This document shows, piece by piece, positions 11,141 through 21,496 of a stretch of DNA of 64,000 nucleotides. The stretch's first letter is position 1. Each line of letters begins with the position of its first letter. Source of the stretch: Phlegmacium glaucopus. Its lineage: Eukaryota > Basidiomycota > Agaricomycetes > Agaricales > Cortinariaceae. A program made the translations under genes and the position numbers. Below the pieces are notes generated by a model. The model searched no databases. It saw only the letters and a program-made list of their open reading frames with translations, and was not told the origin of the DNA. The stretch spans positions 2,236,570 to 2,300,569 of the forward strand of contig MU130378.1 of the NCBI GenBank assembly GCA_015039465.1, written 5' to 3'.

Positions 11141-11372
11141 GTTACTATTCAACAAGGATGGGACAGTTTGATTACTTGTTATTGTATTTGTTGTCTTCTG
11201 GATTTTGAGAGCAGATTGCTTATATAGCTAGATTTTTTAGTCTGATTTTGGAAAATGCATCGCTAGAAAATATATGCTATAGCTTGTACAGTGATTACGA
11301 TAATGTTGGCCATGACACTGAGCTTGTCTATATGCATGTAGCCTCGAGGCCCCGCATCCGAGTCTCTACAAT

Positions 11373-13101
11373 TTATGTCTGTCCCATTGCTTCTATTGCT
11401 CCAGTCACCTCGGCTTCAAGATCGTGGAGCCACACAGGCTCCAACATTCCTCGTAGATGTCGGCGTATATCTTCGGCGCTATAGTGATTTGGTCCGAAGC
11501 TGCTGACTATGACTCCCATTCTAATGCTCCTCTCCAAAACCATGTTGGCACGAGGGCATCGAATTGTGTCATAAACCTTTATCACGGCCTGGAATTATGT
11601 CAATTGGAAGGGTGTGGACGTAATAGTAGTGATATACAGTACATCAAGGTTCGACTTGGTGGTTGTGGGATGGCTTAATAGCCGGCAAAGGGTGTAAACA
11701 TCCTCAAAACCTTGCCCTGCACCTGCGCCGAGGTGCGGGAGCATTCCATGCGCCTAAAGAAAAGTCAAAACCTTGTTCAAATGCCTGACCCACACTACTT
11801 ACAGCGTCGCCAACTAACACTATCTTCCCGTTGACGAAGGTTTCCAACGGAGGATATAGAGTATGGATCGACCAACGGCTGGGTTGTTCAAGATGCTGAA
11901 AAATAATTTTGGCATCGTTTCCCCACCCTGGGTACCCGTCAATAACTTCTTGCTGAGGTACGACTTCCACCCAAGGAGAGGGGCGAGCAGGCGACATAGA
12001 AGTTTCTTTTTCTCTGACAAAAGCGACTACATTCAGCTTCGATATGGTTAATGAGTTATCCCGTATGCTATATTGAACACATACAACGGTCTGGTCTTTG
12101 ATTGGGAACGTTATGATATGCTTTATGGGACCGGTGTAATATAAGTTTTAGTTCAGAATTCCAAGTGAAGTGGTATATACGTTACCGAGCCCAACCCAGC
12201 AATATGGGCGAGACTGTACGTCGGTTTTTACCCCAGCCAATTTAAGAGCGTCAATTGGGATCAAGCCTCGATAGGCGTACGTGTTAGAGAAACCAAGACG
12301 GCTGTCACTGACGACGGCGTCGCGGGTGATACTCTTGATTCCATCGGCGCCAATGACAAGGTCGGCCTCATAAGTAGTGTTATCTGCAAAGTGCATGACC
12401 TGACGACCAGAATCAGCACGTCCGACTGATACGCAACGTTTGTTGAATTTTGCGACGTTAGAGTCCAAGAGGGGCATAAGGGCGTCAAGAAATACTGGAC
12501 TAGCATGTTTATGGAAATAAATAATTTAAAGAATAGGTTCTGAGAGATATGAGTACCGATAGATTCCGAGTCCAGTCCCCAGGTTTTTCGGAAAATGTTC
12601 AGCATACTATCGACTTTTGAGTTTATTTCAAGGGTAGTATTTATGATACTCACATCATAGATTTGTTCATGGTCGCCTGTCCCTGATATGAAGGCGAATA
12701 GACGCTGAGTAGGAGTCTGGTTTACTTTAGCAAGGACCGCTTCCAGCACGCCTAAACCTTGTAAGGCACGAAGGGCGTTCGATCCTATATGCAAGTAGTT
12801 AGCACGTGAGCATTGGGTCTGATATAAGGATCAGGCCCACCAAGGCCAACACCCGCTCCTATTTCATCAAACTTTGGCTGAGAAATATTTGAGCGAGATA
12901 AATTACATCTTGAATTTGTTGCCCTACCGCAGCTTCGAAAACCGTCACATCGATTCCGGCCCTTCTCAGACCAACAGCGCTAAGCCGACATAAGCATTGT
13001 ATCTAGGGAAGTGTCCTTGTTCTCAGATAATTCTCTCACCAAGCAAGTCCACACATCCCTCCACCTACGATAGCAACATTAAAATCCTTTGAAGATGACA
13101 T
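11373..13101 (-). CDS. FAD-dependent monooxygenase, salicylate-hydroxylase-like, copy A
   Basis: Group A flavoprotein hydroxylase. Start ATG at 13099-13101 gives MSSSKDFNVAIVGGGMCGLA, the GxGxxG Rossmann FAD site; then GLRRAGIDVTVFEAA, FDEIGAGVGLGSNALRALQG, the DG motif LVIGADGIKSITRDAV, and the GD motif LVGDAAHGMLPHLGAGAGQG with GFEDVYTLCRLL. It ends EVTGAIEAMGQT at 11373-11375. About eight small introns. The join upstream of SPVFLDALMPLLDSN does not work with any GT-AG pair: the apparent donor after SESI leaves the frame off by one. The protein is therefore either disrupted here or uses a non-canonical intron. Substrate unknown. Confidence 0.78.
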
Positions 13102-13295
13102 TGTCAATTCGTTATGTGCGAGAAAGCGAGAACAAAATAGGGGGTAGTTCACCGTAGTTATCCTTCCGTTTTTTAATCCCTTTATTTCTCATGTTGGTGT
13201 GAAGAACAAAACTCCTCGGCTTCGAAGCAGGCTTCGGCCCGAAGGAGAGCCATTAATAGTAATGGGAAAATGTTATGTAATAATATCCACACCTT

Positions 13296-13351
13296 ATGTC
13301 TCCCTTTTTGTTTGCCACCTTTGAGGTGCCCAGATTTTCTATCGGGCTTCC
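13296..13351 (+). pseudogene. Truncated copy of HIT gene exon 1
   Basis: Matches the start of the HIT gene at 15538 onward (MSPFLFATFEV) but lacks 4 nt after GAGGTG, which shifts the frame, and stops at the duplication junction. Left over from the tandem duplication. Confidence 0.85.
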
Positions 13352-13356
13352 CCCTC

Positions 13357-13400
13357 TATCGCGGTGCGACAGACAACAAGGAAAAAACCTTATTCAATAA
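13357..13400 (+). pseudogene. Truncated 3' end of the BSP metalloprotease gene
   Basis: Starts TATCGCGGTG and follows 11093-11155 of the BSP gene (codons YRGVTDNKEK) with a short deletion that removes the original stop region. It sits directly against the HIT exon fragment, marking the duplication breakpoint. Confidence 0.82.
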
Positions 13401-13618
13401 GGGTGGGATGGTTTGATTACTTGTTATTTTATTTGTTGTCTCATGGATTTTGAGAGCAAATTGCAATTTTTACAGATTTTTTAGCCAGACTTTGGAGAAT
13501 GCTATAGCTTGTACAGTGATTATGATGGCCATGACACCTGAGCTTGTCTATATGCATGTAGCCTCCAGGTCCCGCATCCGAGTCTCTCTAATGGCTTCTA
13601 GTTCCGTACGATCACAAC

Positions 13619-15345
13619 TTATGTCTGTCCTATTGCTTCTATTGCTTCAGTCACCTCGGCTTCAAGATCGTGGAGCCACACAGGCTCCACCATTCCTTGT
13701 AGATGTCGGCGCATATCTTCGGCGCTATAGTGATTTGGTCCGAAGCTGCTGAATATGACTCCCATTCTAATGCTCCTCTCCAAAACCATGTTGGCACGAG
13801 GGCATCGAATTGTGTCATAAACCTTTATCACGGCCTGGAATTATGTCAATTGGAAGGGTGTGGACGTAATAGTAGTGATATACAGTACATCAAGGTTCGA
13901 CTTGGTGGTTGTGGGATGGCTTAATAACCGGCAAAGGGCGTAAACATCCTCAAAACCTTGCCCTGCACCTGCGCTGAGGTGCGGAAGCATTCCATGCGCC
14001 TGAAGAAAGGTCAAAACCTTGTTCAAATGCCTGACCCACGTTACTTACAGCGTCGCCAACTAACACTATCTTCCCGTTGACGAAGGTTTCCAACGGAGGA
14101 TATAAAGTATGGATCGACCAACGGCTAGGTTGTTCAAGATGTTGGAAAATAATTTTGGCATCGTTTCCCCACCCTGGGTACCCGTCAATAACTTCTTGCT
14201 GAGGTACGACTTCCACCCAAGGAGAGGGGCGAGCAGGCGACATAGAAGTTTCTTTTTCTCTGACAAAAGCGACTACATTCAGCTTCGATATGGTTAATGA
14301 GTTATCTCGTATGCTATATCGAACACATACAACGGTCTGGTCTTTGATTGGGTAAGTTATGATATGCTTTAAGGGACCGGTGTAATATAAGTTTTAGTTC
14401 AGAATTCCAAGTAAAGTGATATATACATTACCAAGCCCAACCCAGCAATATGGGCGAGACTGTACGTCGGTTTTTACCCCAGCCAATTTAAGAGCGTCAA
14501 TTGGGATCAAGCCTCGATAGGCGTATGTGTTAGAGAAACCAAGACGGCTGTCACTGACGACGGCGTCGCGGGTGATACTCTTGATTCCATCGGCGCCAAT
14601 GACAAGGTCGGCCTCATAAGTAGTGTTATCTGCAAAGTGCATGACCTGACGACCAGAATCAGCACGTCCGACTGATACGCAACGTTTGTTGAATTTTGCG
14701 ACGTTAGAGTCCAAGAGGGGCATAAGGGCGTCGAGAAATGTTGGACTAGCATGTTTATGAAAATGAATAATTTAAAGAATAGGGTTCTGAGAGATATGAG
14801 TACCGATAGATTCCGAGTCCAGTCCCCAGGTTGCTCGGAAAATGGTCAGCACGCTGTCGACGTTTGAGCTTGTTTCAAGAGTAGCATTTACGATACTGAC
14901 ATCATAGATTTGTTCATGGTCGCCTGTCCCTGTTATGAAGGCGACTAGATGCTGATTAGGAGCCTTGTTTACTTTAGCAAGGACCGCTTCCAGCACGCCT
15001 AAACCTTGTAAGGCACGAAGGGCGTTCGGACCTATATGCAGGTGGTTAGCATGTGGGGGTTGGGTTTGATATAAAGATCAGGCTCACCGAGGCCAATACC
15101 TGATCCTATTTCATCAAACTTTGGCTGAAGAACATTTGAGCAAGATAATTACATCTTGCATTTGTTGCCCTACCGCAGCTTCGAAAAGCGTCACATCGAT
15201 TCCGGCCCTTCTTAAAGCAACAGCGCTAAGCCGACATAAGCATCGCATCCTGGGTAGTGTCCTTGTTCTGATACTTCTCTCACCAAGCAAGTCCACACAT
15301 CCCTCCACCTACGATGGCAACATTGAAATCCTTTGAAGATGACAT
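13619..15345 (-). CDS. FAD-dependent monooxygenase, salicylate-hydroxylase-like, copy B
   Basis: Tandem copy of the preceding monooxygenase with the same exon layout. Start ATG at 15343-15345 (MSSSKDFNVAIVGGGMCGLA); it has FDEIGSGIGLGPNALRALQG, LVIGADGIKSITRDAV and LVGDAAHGMLPHLSAGAGQG, ending EVTEAIEAIGQT. Differences include Gly to Ser inside the GD-motif loop and ASPTFLDAL for copy A's SPVFLDAL. It shares the unresolved junction before FLDALMPLLDSN, so that feature predates the duplication. It is divergent from the HIT gene with 192 nt between start codons, a promoter also copied (without a working HIT gene) in front of copy A. Copy B retains the ancestral upstream context. Confidence 0.8.
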
Positions 15346-15537
15346 TGTCTGCGCGAAAGCAAGAACAAAATGGTAGCCCCAGGTTCGGTACAAGCCGCCT
15401 TCTCTGCCCTCAGTCCCACGGCTTCTAGAGCCATTGGTGCCACTGATAATGAATAGATACTAGTTGTAGTTGTATGCTATGGGAAAATGTTATATAATAT
15501 ATCCTCCCAGTTCAACTTGGTTGTCGATCGCTACCTT

Positions 15538-16232
15538 ATGTCTCCCTTTTTGTTTGCCACCTTCGAGGTGACTGCCCAGATTTTCTATCGGGCTTCCTTT
15601 TCTGTTGCAATGGTCAACCTAAAACCTATTGTCCCTGGTCGTAAGGATTTCGCCAAAAGATTGGATCTTGAACTTGAAGAGACTCATTCGACCTTTGTTA
15701 GATGTACTTGTCCTTCCAAACCGAGCCGTTCCGCGTCTCGCTGATCTTGACGGTGTTATCTGATGTTTGTCGTGGCGAAAATCCTCTGGTTGAACACAAT
15801 TTTATAGATAATGAGCTTATCTGTTTGATGCGTTCGATCAAGCGCGTTGGATTTGTGGTACAGAAGGCTTATGGCGGCGACGGATTGACTATCACTTGTC
15901 AGGTTCAATTTCTATTTTTCAAACATCGTCTTGCACCTTTTTTAAAAATGAGTTTCATTTGATATCAGGATGGAAGAGCAGCGGGTCAATCAGTTCCCCA
16001 TGTCCACTTCCATATCCTTCCACGAGGATTCAAAGGAGACCCGTTTGCAAGTAAAAATGACGACATATATCCTGCTTTGGAACGAAATGAGGCTTCCCTA
16101 CCTTTGGAATTTCAAAAGACGACGTCTTTAGAGCCCAGTCCTTTGAAAGTTGACGCAGATGAGGATAGGGTTCCTCGTACTCTTCAAGAAATGGAAAAAG
16201 AAGCTACCTGGTTGAAAAACTTCTTTGTCTAA
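15538..16232 (+). CDS. HNT2: HIT-family diadenosine polyphosphate hydrolase, FHIT/Aph1-like
   Basis: Four exons: 15538-15640, 15702-15752, 15808-15902, 15969-16232. Protein begins MSPFLFATFEVTAQIFYRAS, then NLKPIVPGHVLVLPNRAVPR, ELICLMRSIKRVGFVVQKAY, LTITCQDGRAAGQSVPHVHF and the histidine triad HVHFHILPRGFKGDPFA. It ends KEATWLKNFFV. FHIT-type enzymes cleave Ap3A to AMP and ADP; the catalytic His is the middle one of H-x-H-x-H. An in-frame ATG at 15487 would add 17 unconserved residues; 15538 matches the family start. The 5' end of this gene was copied into the tandem duplication. Convergent with the next gene, 207 nt between stops. Confidence 0.92.
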
Positions 16233-16439
16233 TGTTGGGGCTACATTGACGAAGTGTGCTTCTCTCGCAACCAAGAAGGGTCAAAAGTCATTGGCTTTAG
16301 GATGGGTCGCAGGGGTTCCCAAGGACTGGAATTCTTGGTCTAGATTAAATAAATAAATAAGGTCACGGATGAAAGAGAGTGATGAGATGTGGCATATATA
16401 AGTGGGAGCTAATATGTCGAACAGCCATTCTGCTAACGG

Positions 16440-18163
16440 TCAAACATTCTTCTTTCCTTCATCACCGACGATTGAGCTCGAGAACTCAAACCTGCCAGTC
16501 TCCTCCAGGCGTTGTAACAATACATCTCCGAACGCCGTCATTGGTGTTAATATGCCTCCTTTTCTCGCAAGAGGAGGAAGAGCATGAAGGTTGTCTTTCT
16601 TGTCACGAATCGCATTACTTGATTCCGAGACGAGAGGAAGGAGGAAACACAGTGCAGATTCGGCAATCATGACTAATTTTCCCAAAGATTAATGATCACT
16701 TCTTACGGACCAACAGGGAACAAGTACGCACCAGATGTTGAACGATAACCAGGATCACCTTTTCCTTTAATGACTGTCTTTACTTGAACGGGAGGCGACG
16801 ACGTGGATGTAGTGATATTCGTGACCTTGAAAAATCCGTTCTGCATTCGTCTGGACCCCCACCCGTACGTAAGCCCAAAAGAATATGAGAAATCATTACC
16901 CACTACTCACTCTTCTGAGGGACCTTCCCCTGATTGTGGAAGTATCTTCTTAACAAGATAGCGAATCTATTACAGGTCAGTGAGAAGGAACAACTTTTGC
17001 ATCGTTATTTGGACTTACTGGGCTGACAAGTAACATCCCGACTCCAAAAACCATTGCCGCAGTATACACAATAACAGATGCGATAGAGGACATCACTTGG
17101 AATTCTGAATACTTGAAGTTAGAGCCATAGCATCCTAATAGGGCTTCCTTCCGTGTTACAATGTCGTTCGCTGGTGTTGAGCTCTGGACTGTTTTTGGAA
17201 CACACTTTAAATTCTGCTGTCATCAAAAATAAAAATAGTAGAGCTTACCTGACTTAGCATATAACTCGAGCAGTCCACATGATCGCTGAACTAGGGCTGT
17301 ATTTCCTGGTCCCATGATAAAGAATGCACCTATCAACGGTTTCATTCCTGGTATAGAGAGATTATAAAGGAATCGAAACGGCGGAGGAGTTATTCCAACA
17401 ATTGGGCTAGTTGCGTAGGGCTGCCTAGTTTCTCGGCGCACACTGTCAGGAACCGATTCAATAGCTGTCATGAAAGAAGCTATGGTCCCTCCAGAAATGC
17501 CACCACGGAAACTGAATGCGCTAGTTGAGGTATCCATATTGAGGTACTCCCCGTTCGTTGATGGTCCAATGGATTTGAGGGTTTTATTGGCAAGATGGAC
17601 CGCTGCATCTGACGGCACGGAATCAAATCCACAGGAAGGAACAATGATAGCTCCAGTTTTCGTGGCGAAGTAGTCAAACCTAGAAGGAAAAGATGAAGTC
17701 CATGCGAACCTGCTGGAGGGGGAGGGAGAACACGTACTCGTAGATAATTTTCCGTGTCCAGGTCGTTTCGCCCGTTAGATCAACATAGTGGACCCCATTC
17801 CTCGCGCAAGAGCTACATAGTAAAGAGGAAGGTATGAGCCAATACTTCATAAACCGTTTCAAAAACGCACCGAACCACAGGTGTTCCCCAGAGCCAGTAT
17901 GGCCCAACAGTATTAATAACAACACGCGTGCTACGCACAGCTCTCTCCACCTCTGCCTCGTTGGTAACATCAACCTGCACAAGCTTTACAGAGGACTGGG
18001 ACAAGTTTAGTTTTTCAACGAGTGCCTTGAGTTTTTGGGGCGACCGAGCGCCGAGAGCTAGAGAGAATTGCGAACGTTGTGGGTGTGTTGAAAGATAGCC
18101 AGTTATGAGTTTTCCTGTGAAGCCTGTGGCCCCCAGAATGAGGATATCCGATTTGTCTGACAT
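16440..18163 (-). CDS. Saccharopine dehydrogenase-like oxidoreductase (trans-acting enoyl reductase type)
   Basis: Start ATG at 18161-18163: MSDKSDILILGATGFTGKLI, a GxTGFTG nucleotide-binding loop, then LALGARSPQKLKALVEKLNL, KLVQVDVTNEAEVERAV and VVINTVGPYWLWGTPVV. Next exons give CARNGVHYVDLTGETTWTRK, TGAIIVPSCGFDSVPSDAAV, SFRGGISGGTIASFM; then a membrane helix SSIASVIVYTAAMVFGVGML; then RMQNGFFKVTNITTS, GDPGYRSTSVMIAESALCFL, GGILTPMTAFGDVLLQRLEE, ending EGKKNV at 16440. About 430 residues in at least six exons. The order matches the fungal SCCPDH-like family, including the membrane segment. Substrate unknown; it is not the lysine-pathway enzyme. Confidence 0.88.
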
Positions 18164-18370
18164 GGGAAGGTTCAAATTAGTTCAGGTCTGCATGGAGACC
18201 GCCTGGACTAGCTGGCATTTGATATATAATTGGCGACCTCAAATGAGCATGCGGCACAGCTGTGACCGATAGCCGGTTCAACCAACCCCCTCTTCATTCA
18301 TTGTAAAGGCCCTCGTCAAAATAAATAGATAATAGAACTAAAAAAGAGAAAAGAAAACAGGAAGAAAGGA

Positions 18371-21300
18371 CTATCCCAACTCTTCCTCCAACTCCCTAGC
18401 CAAAAAATCATCTTCCTCATCTTCCTCCTCCTCGTCTTCATCATCCCCTTCATCTTGATCATCCATATCTTCGCGTGGAATGACTCTAGGACTTGATCGC
18501 TGTGATCCGTTACTAGCAGTCTCATCCTTCGTGGCTAACAAGTCGTTCGCGGTTATACCTTCTTTCAGCCTGGAATACCCTGTTCGTTCAGCAGCCAGCT
18601 TTTTCCGTTTGGCAAGTGGTGACTTTAGGTAGTTCTCGTCCGTCCTACTACTGGGCCCGCCACCCCCATCAGATGGTGTTACACTCCGTAGACGCTTACG
18701 TTTCAGTCGTGGTGTGCTAATGAATCAAACAGAGATCAGCAAATCATTTGATGCCAATAGGATTCGACTTACCCAGTAACGCTATTCGTCCCATCCGTGA
18801 ATTCTTCCTCAGAAACATTCCCGCTCTTCATTCCACTACGGTCACTCCTAGTATCATCAAATTCATCATCGCTCTCGTTCATCGCAGCCTCAACTTCATC
18901 GTTGATATCATCCCAATTGATGTCTGCGAGTTCGAGCGCACCTGTCTCTTTCATATCTGCCGGATCCTGATCCCAGTCGTCCGAGTCGATATCGATATCA
19001 GAAGAGAGCTGCTGTGCATCCGTAGTAGGACTAAGACACGGTCCCGGCAATGGTGGGTCGTCAAGTAAATAAGGTTTCTCGTCCTGCCGTCGCCACAATG
19101 CGATAGAATCGGAAAACCAGGCTAACCAAACAATGTTGATCCCGCCTCTTTTTCTGGCCAGATCGACTTTAACAGTCCCACGCTAATAAGAAAATACAAG
19201 AACAAATATTGTGGGGTAAGAATAAACTCAAATAGATGGTACAAAACCGGATCTGCGCCTTACACACCTTGGCAGCTACGACGTGTGTAATATCCCCAGT
19301 CAATTCAGTTGAACAACGTGCACCGAACATATGTGCCATACGCCAAATCTCAGTAGTCTCGGGTTTAGTGTCCAATGGTATGACACTTGAAAATAAGATA
19401 TGGACACCTTCGAAAACCTCTGAGCGGAGCCGAGGAATGATGCGCTGTAGGGGGTTTGAACGGGTCAAGGCATGCACAAGATCATTGACCGAACTTACAG
19501 TGACATCGTACGCTTTTTGCAAGGAGCCTGTCTTGCGCCTGGTTTTTTCGGATAAACGAGATGTGTGGGCACTGAAAAACCGTGAATGAACCTCGTCTAG
19601 TAACTGTACGGTCTAATATCAGCTCTGAGATAATAACATGCTATGTGGATAATCCTACCTTGCCCAATCGTTCCAGCTCATGGTCATCATTCTTGAGCAA
19701 TGCTTTTTTTGGTAATTTTCCAGGTTTCGGTGAAGGCTCTTTAACTGAAGTAGAGGTTTGTTGCGGATCGTCATGTTCTTGTAGCTCTTCTTGCTTCTTC
19801 GCAAGGGGTCGTTCTTCTAGTTGAGCATCCAGCGCGGCATTATTCCGCGTCAGCATTGCCTTGTTTTGTTGTTCAGCAATTTCGTCTTCACTTGTCGTGG
19901 AGGATGTGGCCTCGGATATATCAACTGGATTGTTTGAGCTATTCCCATTATTTGTAGTTTCCAAAATTTTACCAGGAGGTAATTGGGCCGGTATTGCGGG
20001 GGTCAACGGCTCAACCTTTGGAAGAAAGGACGAGTTTATGTCTCCAATACCGACGAAGAAATCATCTATACAAAGTTGGGAACTGGACCCGTTATAGTGG
20101 GAAAGTTTCAACTCACAAGGAATAACTTTGATAAGATTTGGACTCCATTCCCATACATCGGCTCGGTCGTCGATTATCACCACCATGGAAGTATCACAAG
20201 GAAATAAACGTTGTAAACTCTTTTGCGTCAAACCTAGGGAAGGAAAAGGGAACAAGTGATTAGACTAATACCTCAGCTAATAAGATCAACTACCCGAGAA
20301 CTTACTCCCACTCTCATCTCGACTTAATAAACGTCCTCCGAAGATACTTCCGTCCGGATCAATAGCAGCACATACTTCTTCCGCGTAGGCACGAGTTCCC
20401 ATCGTGTAAACATGCATTTCATACTTGGTGGCGGTCTCACGAAGAAATTCTTTCCAGCCAGGTCTATAGGCGTGTAAGCAACGAGGACAAGATAATAAGG
20501 CTGATAAGGATGAATTGACCTTGGCTTGACATAATACATACACCCTTCATTCTCAACCAACTTGTGTTTACCCTTTCTTTGTGCACCTCGCATAGACGGA
20601 GGACCAAAGGACTCCGGACCCAGTCGAAACCTCTTAACATCCTTGAGTGCCTCCCAATTCGGGTTACACTCATCGTCGGTAGATGAGAGGTCATTATCCG
20701 TTTCATCGGACGTTTGAGGCGCCGTCGACGACGCCTTTGCAGACATTTCCGCATGTCTTGTCTCCCAAGCTTCCCCTTCTGATATCCATTCACCGACCGT
20801 GGGATCGACAGTGGCATGAACAATAGTCTGATCAAGATCGACTATAAGGGAAAGTTTCCGTGATTTGAGGAGATGTTCGGCGGTTTCTCGCTCAATTCGC
20901 TGGGCTTCTTCAAGGGACACAGTAGGACCAAACGCCGAATGTGTCATTTGAATAGATGCACGGGAAGCATCAGAGAAACCTATATAATCCACGCTTTACA
21001 AATACAACAAACAAAAGTGGGGAAGAATAAAAAAAACTCATCGACATTCCGAGCGTTAAAGGGCAGAAGAGGAAAGAAAAGCTTACTTTGTCATATCTTT
21101 GCCGCAAATCACGCATAGTCCTCCTACTTGCATTCCATGTTTGCAGGGCTCAATGACGACAACGACAGGTCTATCTTTTGCCTTTTTAAGTGAGATGACA
21201 TCTCCCACTTTAATTTTCCAGACATTTAGGGTTCCCTCGATGGCTGAATCCCATGTGCCAAACCTAGTCTCTCCTTTGGCGTCAGGGGTATTGGGGAGAT

Positions 21301-21469
21301 AAACGAAACTGTAGCTGAGAAGACGAGTACCGCGTTGAATAGATGATTGAGGTTGAGCGTCGATGGATACCACTCTTATTGGATACGGAAAAGAGTGAGG
21401 GAGATAGAGGTCTGTTGGACTGGGGTCCATGTTGTTGTTTAAAGTTCGAAAAGATCTCACTCTCTCCAT
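18371..21469 (-). CDS. FCP1: RNA polymerase II CTD phosphatase Fcp1
   Basis: Nuclear phosphatase that resets the Pol II C-terminal domain. In-frame starts at 21469 (MERVRSFRTLNNN) or 21430 (MDPSPTDLYLPHS); the second is closer to the family. Order: an N-terminal biotinyl-lipoyl-like part with CKHGMQVGGLCVICGKDMT, HSAFGPTVSLEEAQRIERET, the catalytic LSLIVDLDQTIVHATVDPTV with DxDxT, RPGWKEFLRETATKYEMHVY, TMGTRAYAEEVCAAIDPDGS, MVVIIDDRADVWEWSPNLIK; an acidic/Gln-rich linker; a BRCT domain (EGVHILFSSVIPLDTKPETT, HMFGARCSTELTGDITHVVA, INIVWLAWFSDSIALW); and a strongly acidic tail ending DDFLARELEEELG, as in Fcp1 where it binds TFIIF. The upstream APH gene stops only 27 nt before the first in-frame ATG. 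Confidence 0.94.
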
Positions 21470-21496
21470 GTACCATCATCGGAGTTCTAAATATGG

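Larger units (their letters stand above)
11093..15597. repeat. Tandem segmental duplication, unit about 2.25 kb
   Basis: Copy 1 spans about 11093-13351 and copy 2 about 13357-15597, with matching positions offset by 2246 across most of the length. Each unit runs from the last exon of the BSP gene through a complete FAD monooxygenase gene into the first exon of the HIT gene. The central junction near 13352-13357 joins HIT exon 1 directly to BSP exon 3. Introns and exons are both nearly identical, so the event is recent. Confidence 0.92.

Noticed and set aside
12261..12794. 177-codon minus-strand ORF over monooxygenase copy A
   Set aside because: Its first part is real monooxygenase exon, but after the intron it reads the next exon in the wrong frame (the correct one gives MPLLDSNVAKFNKRC with the DG motif).
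11373..18163. Secondary-metabolite cluster (monooxygenases, oxidoreductase, transcription factors)
   Set aside because: No backbone enzyme (PKS, NRPS, terpene synthase) is present and the neighbours are housekeeping families; the two monooxygenases are explained by a local duplication.
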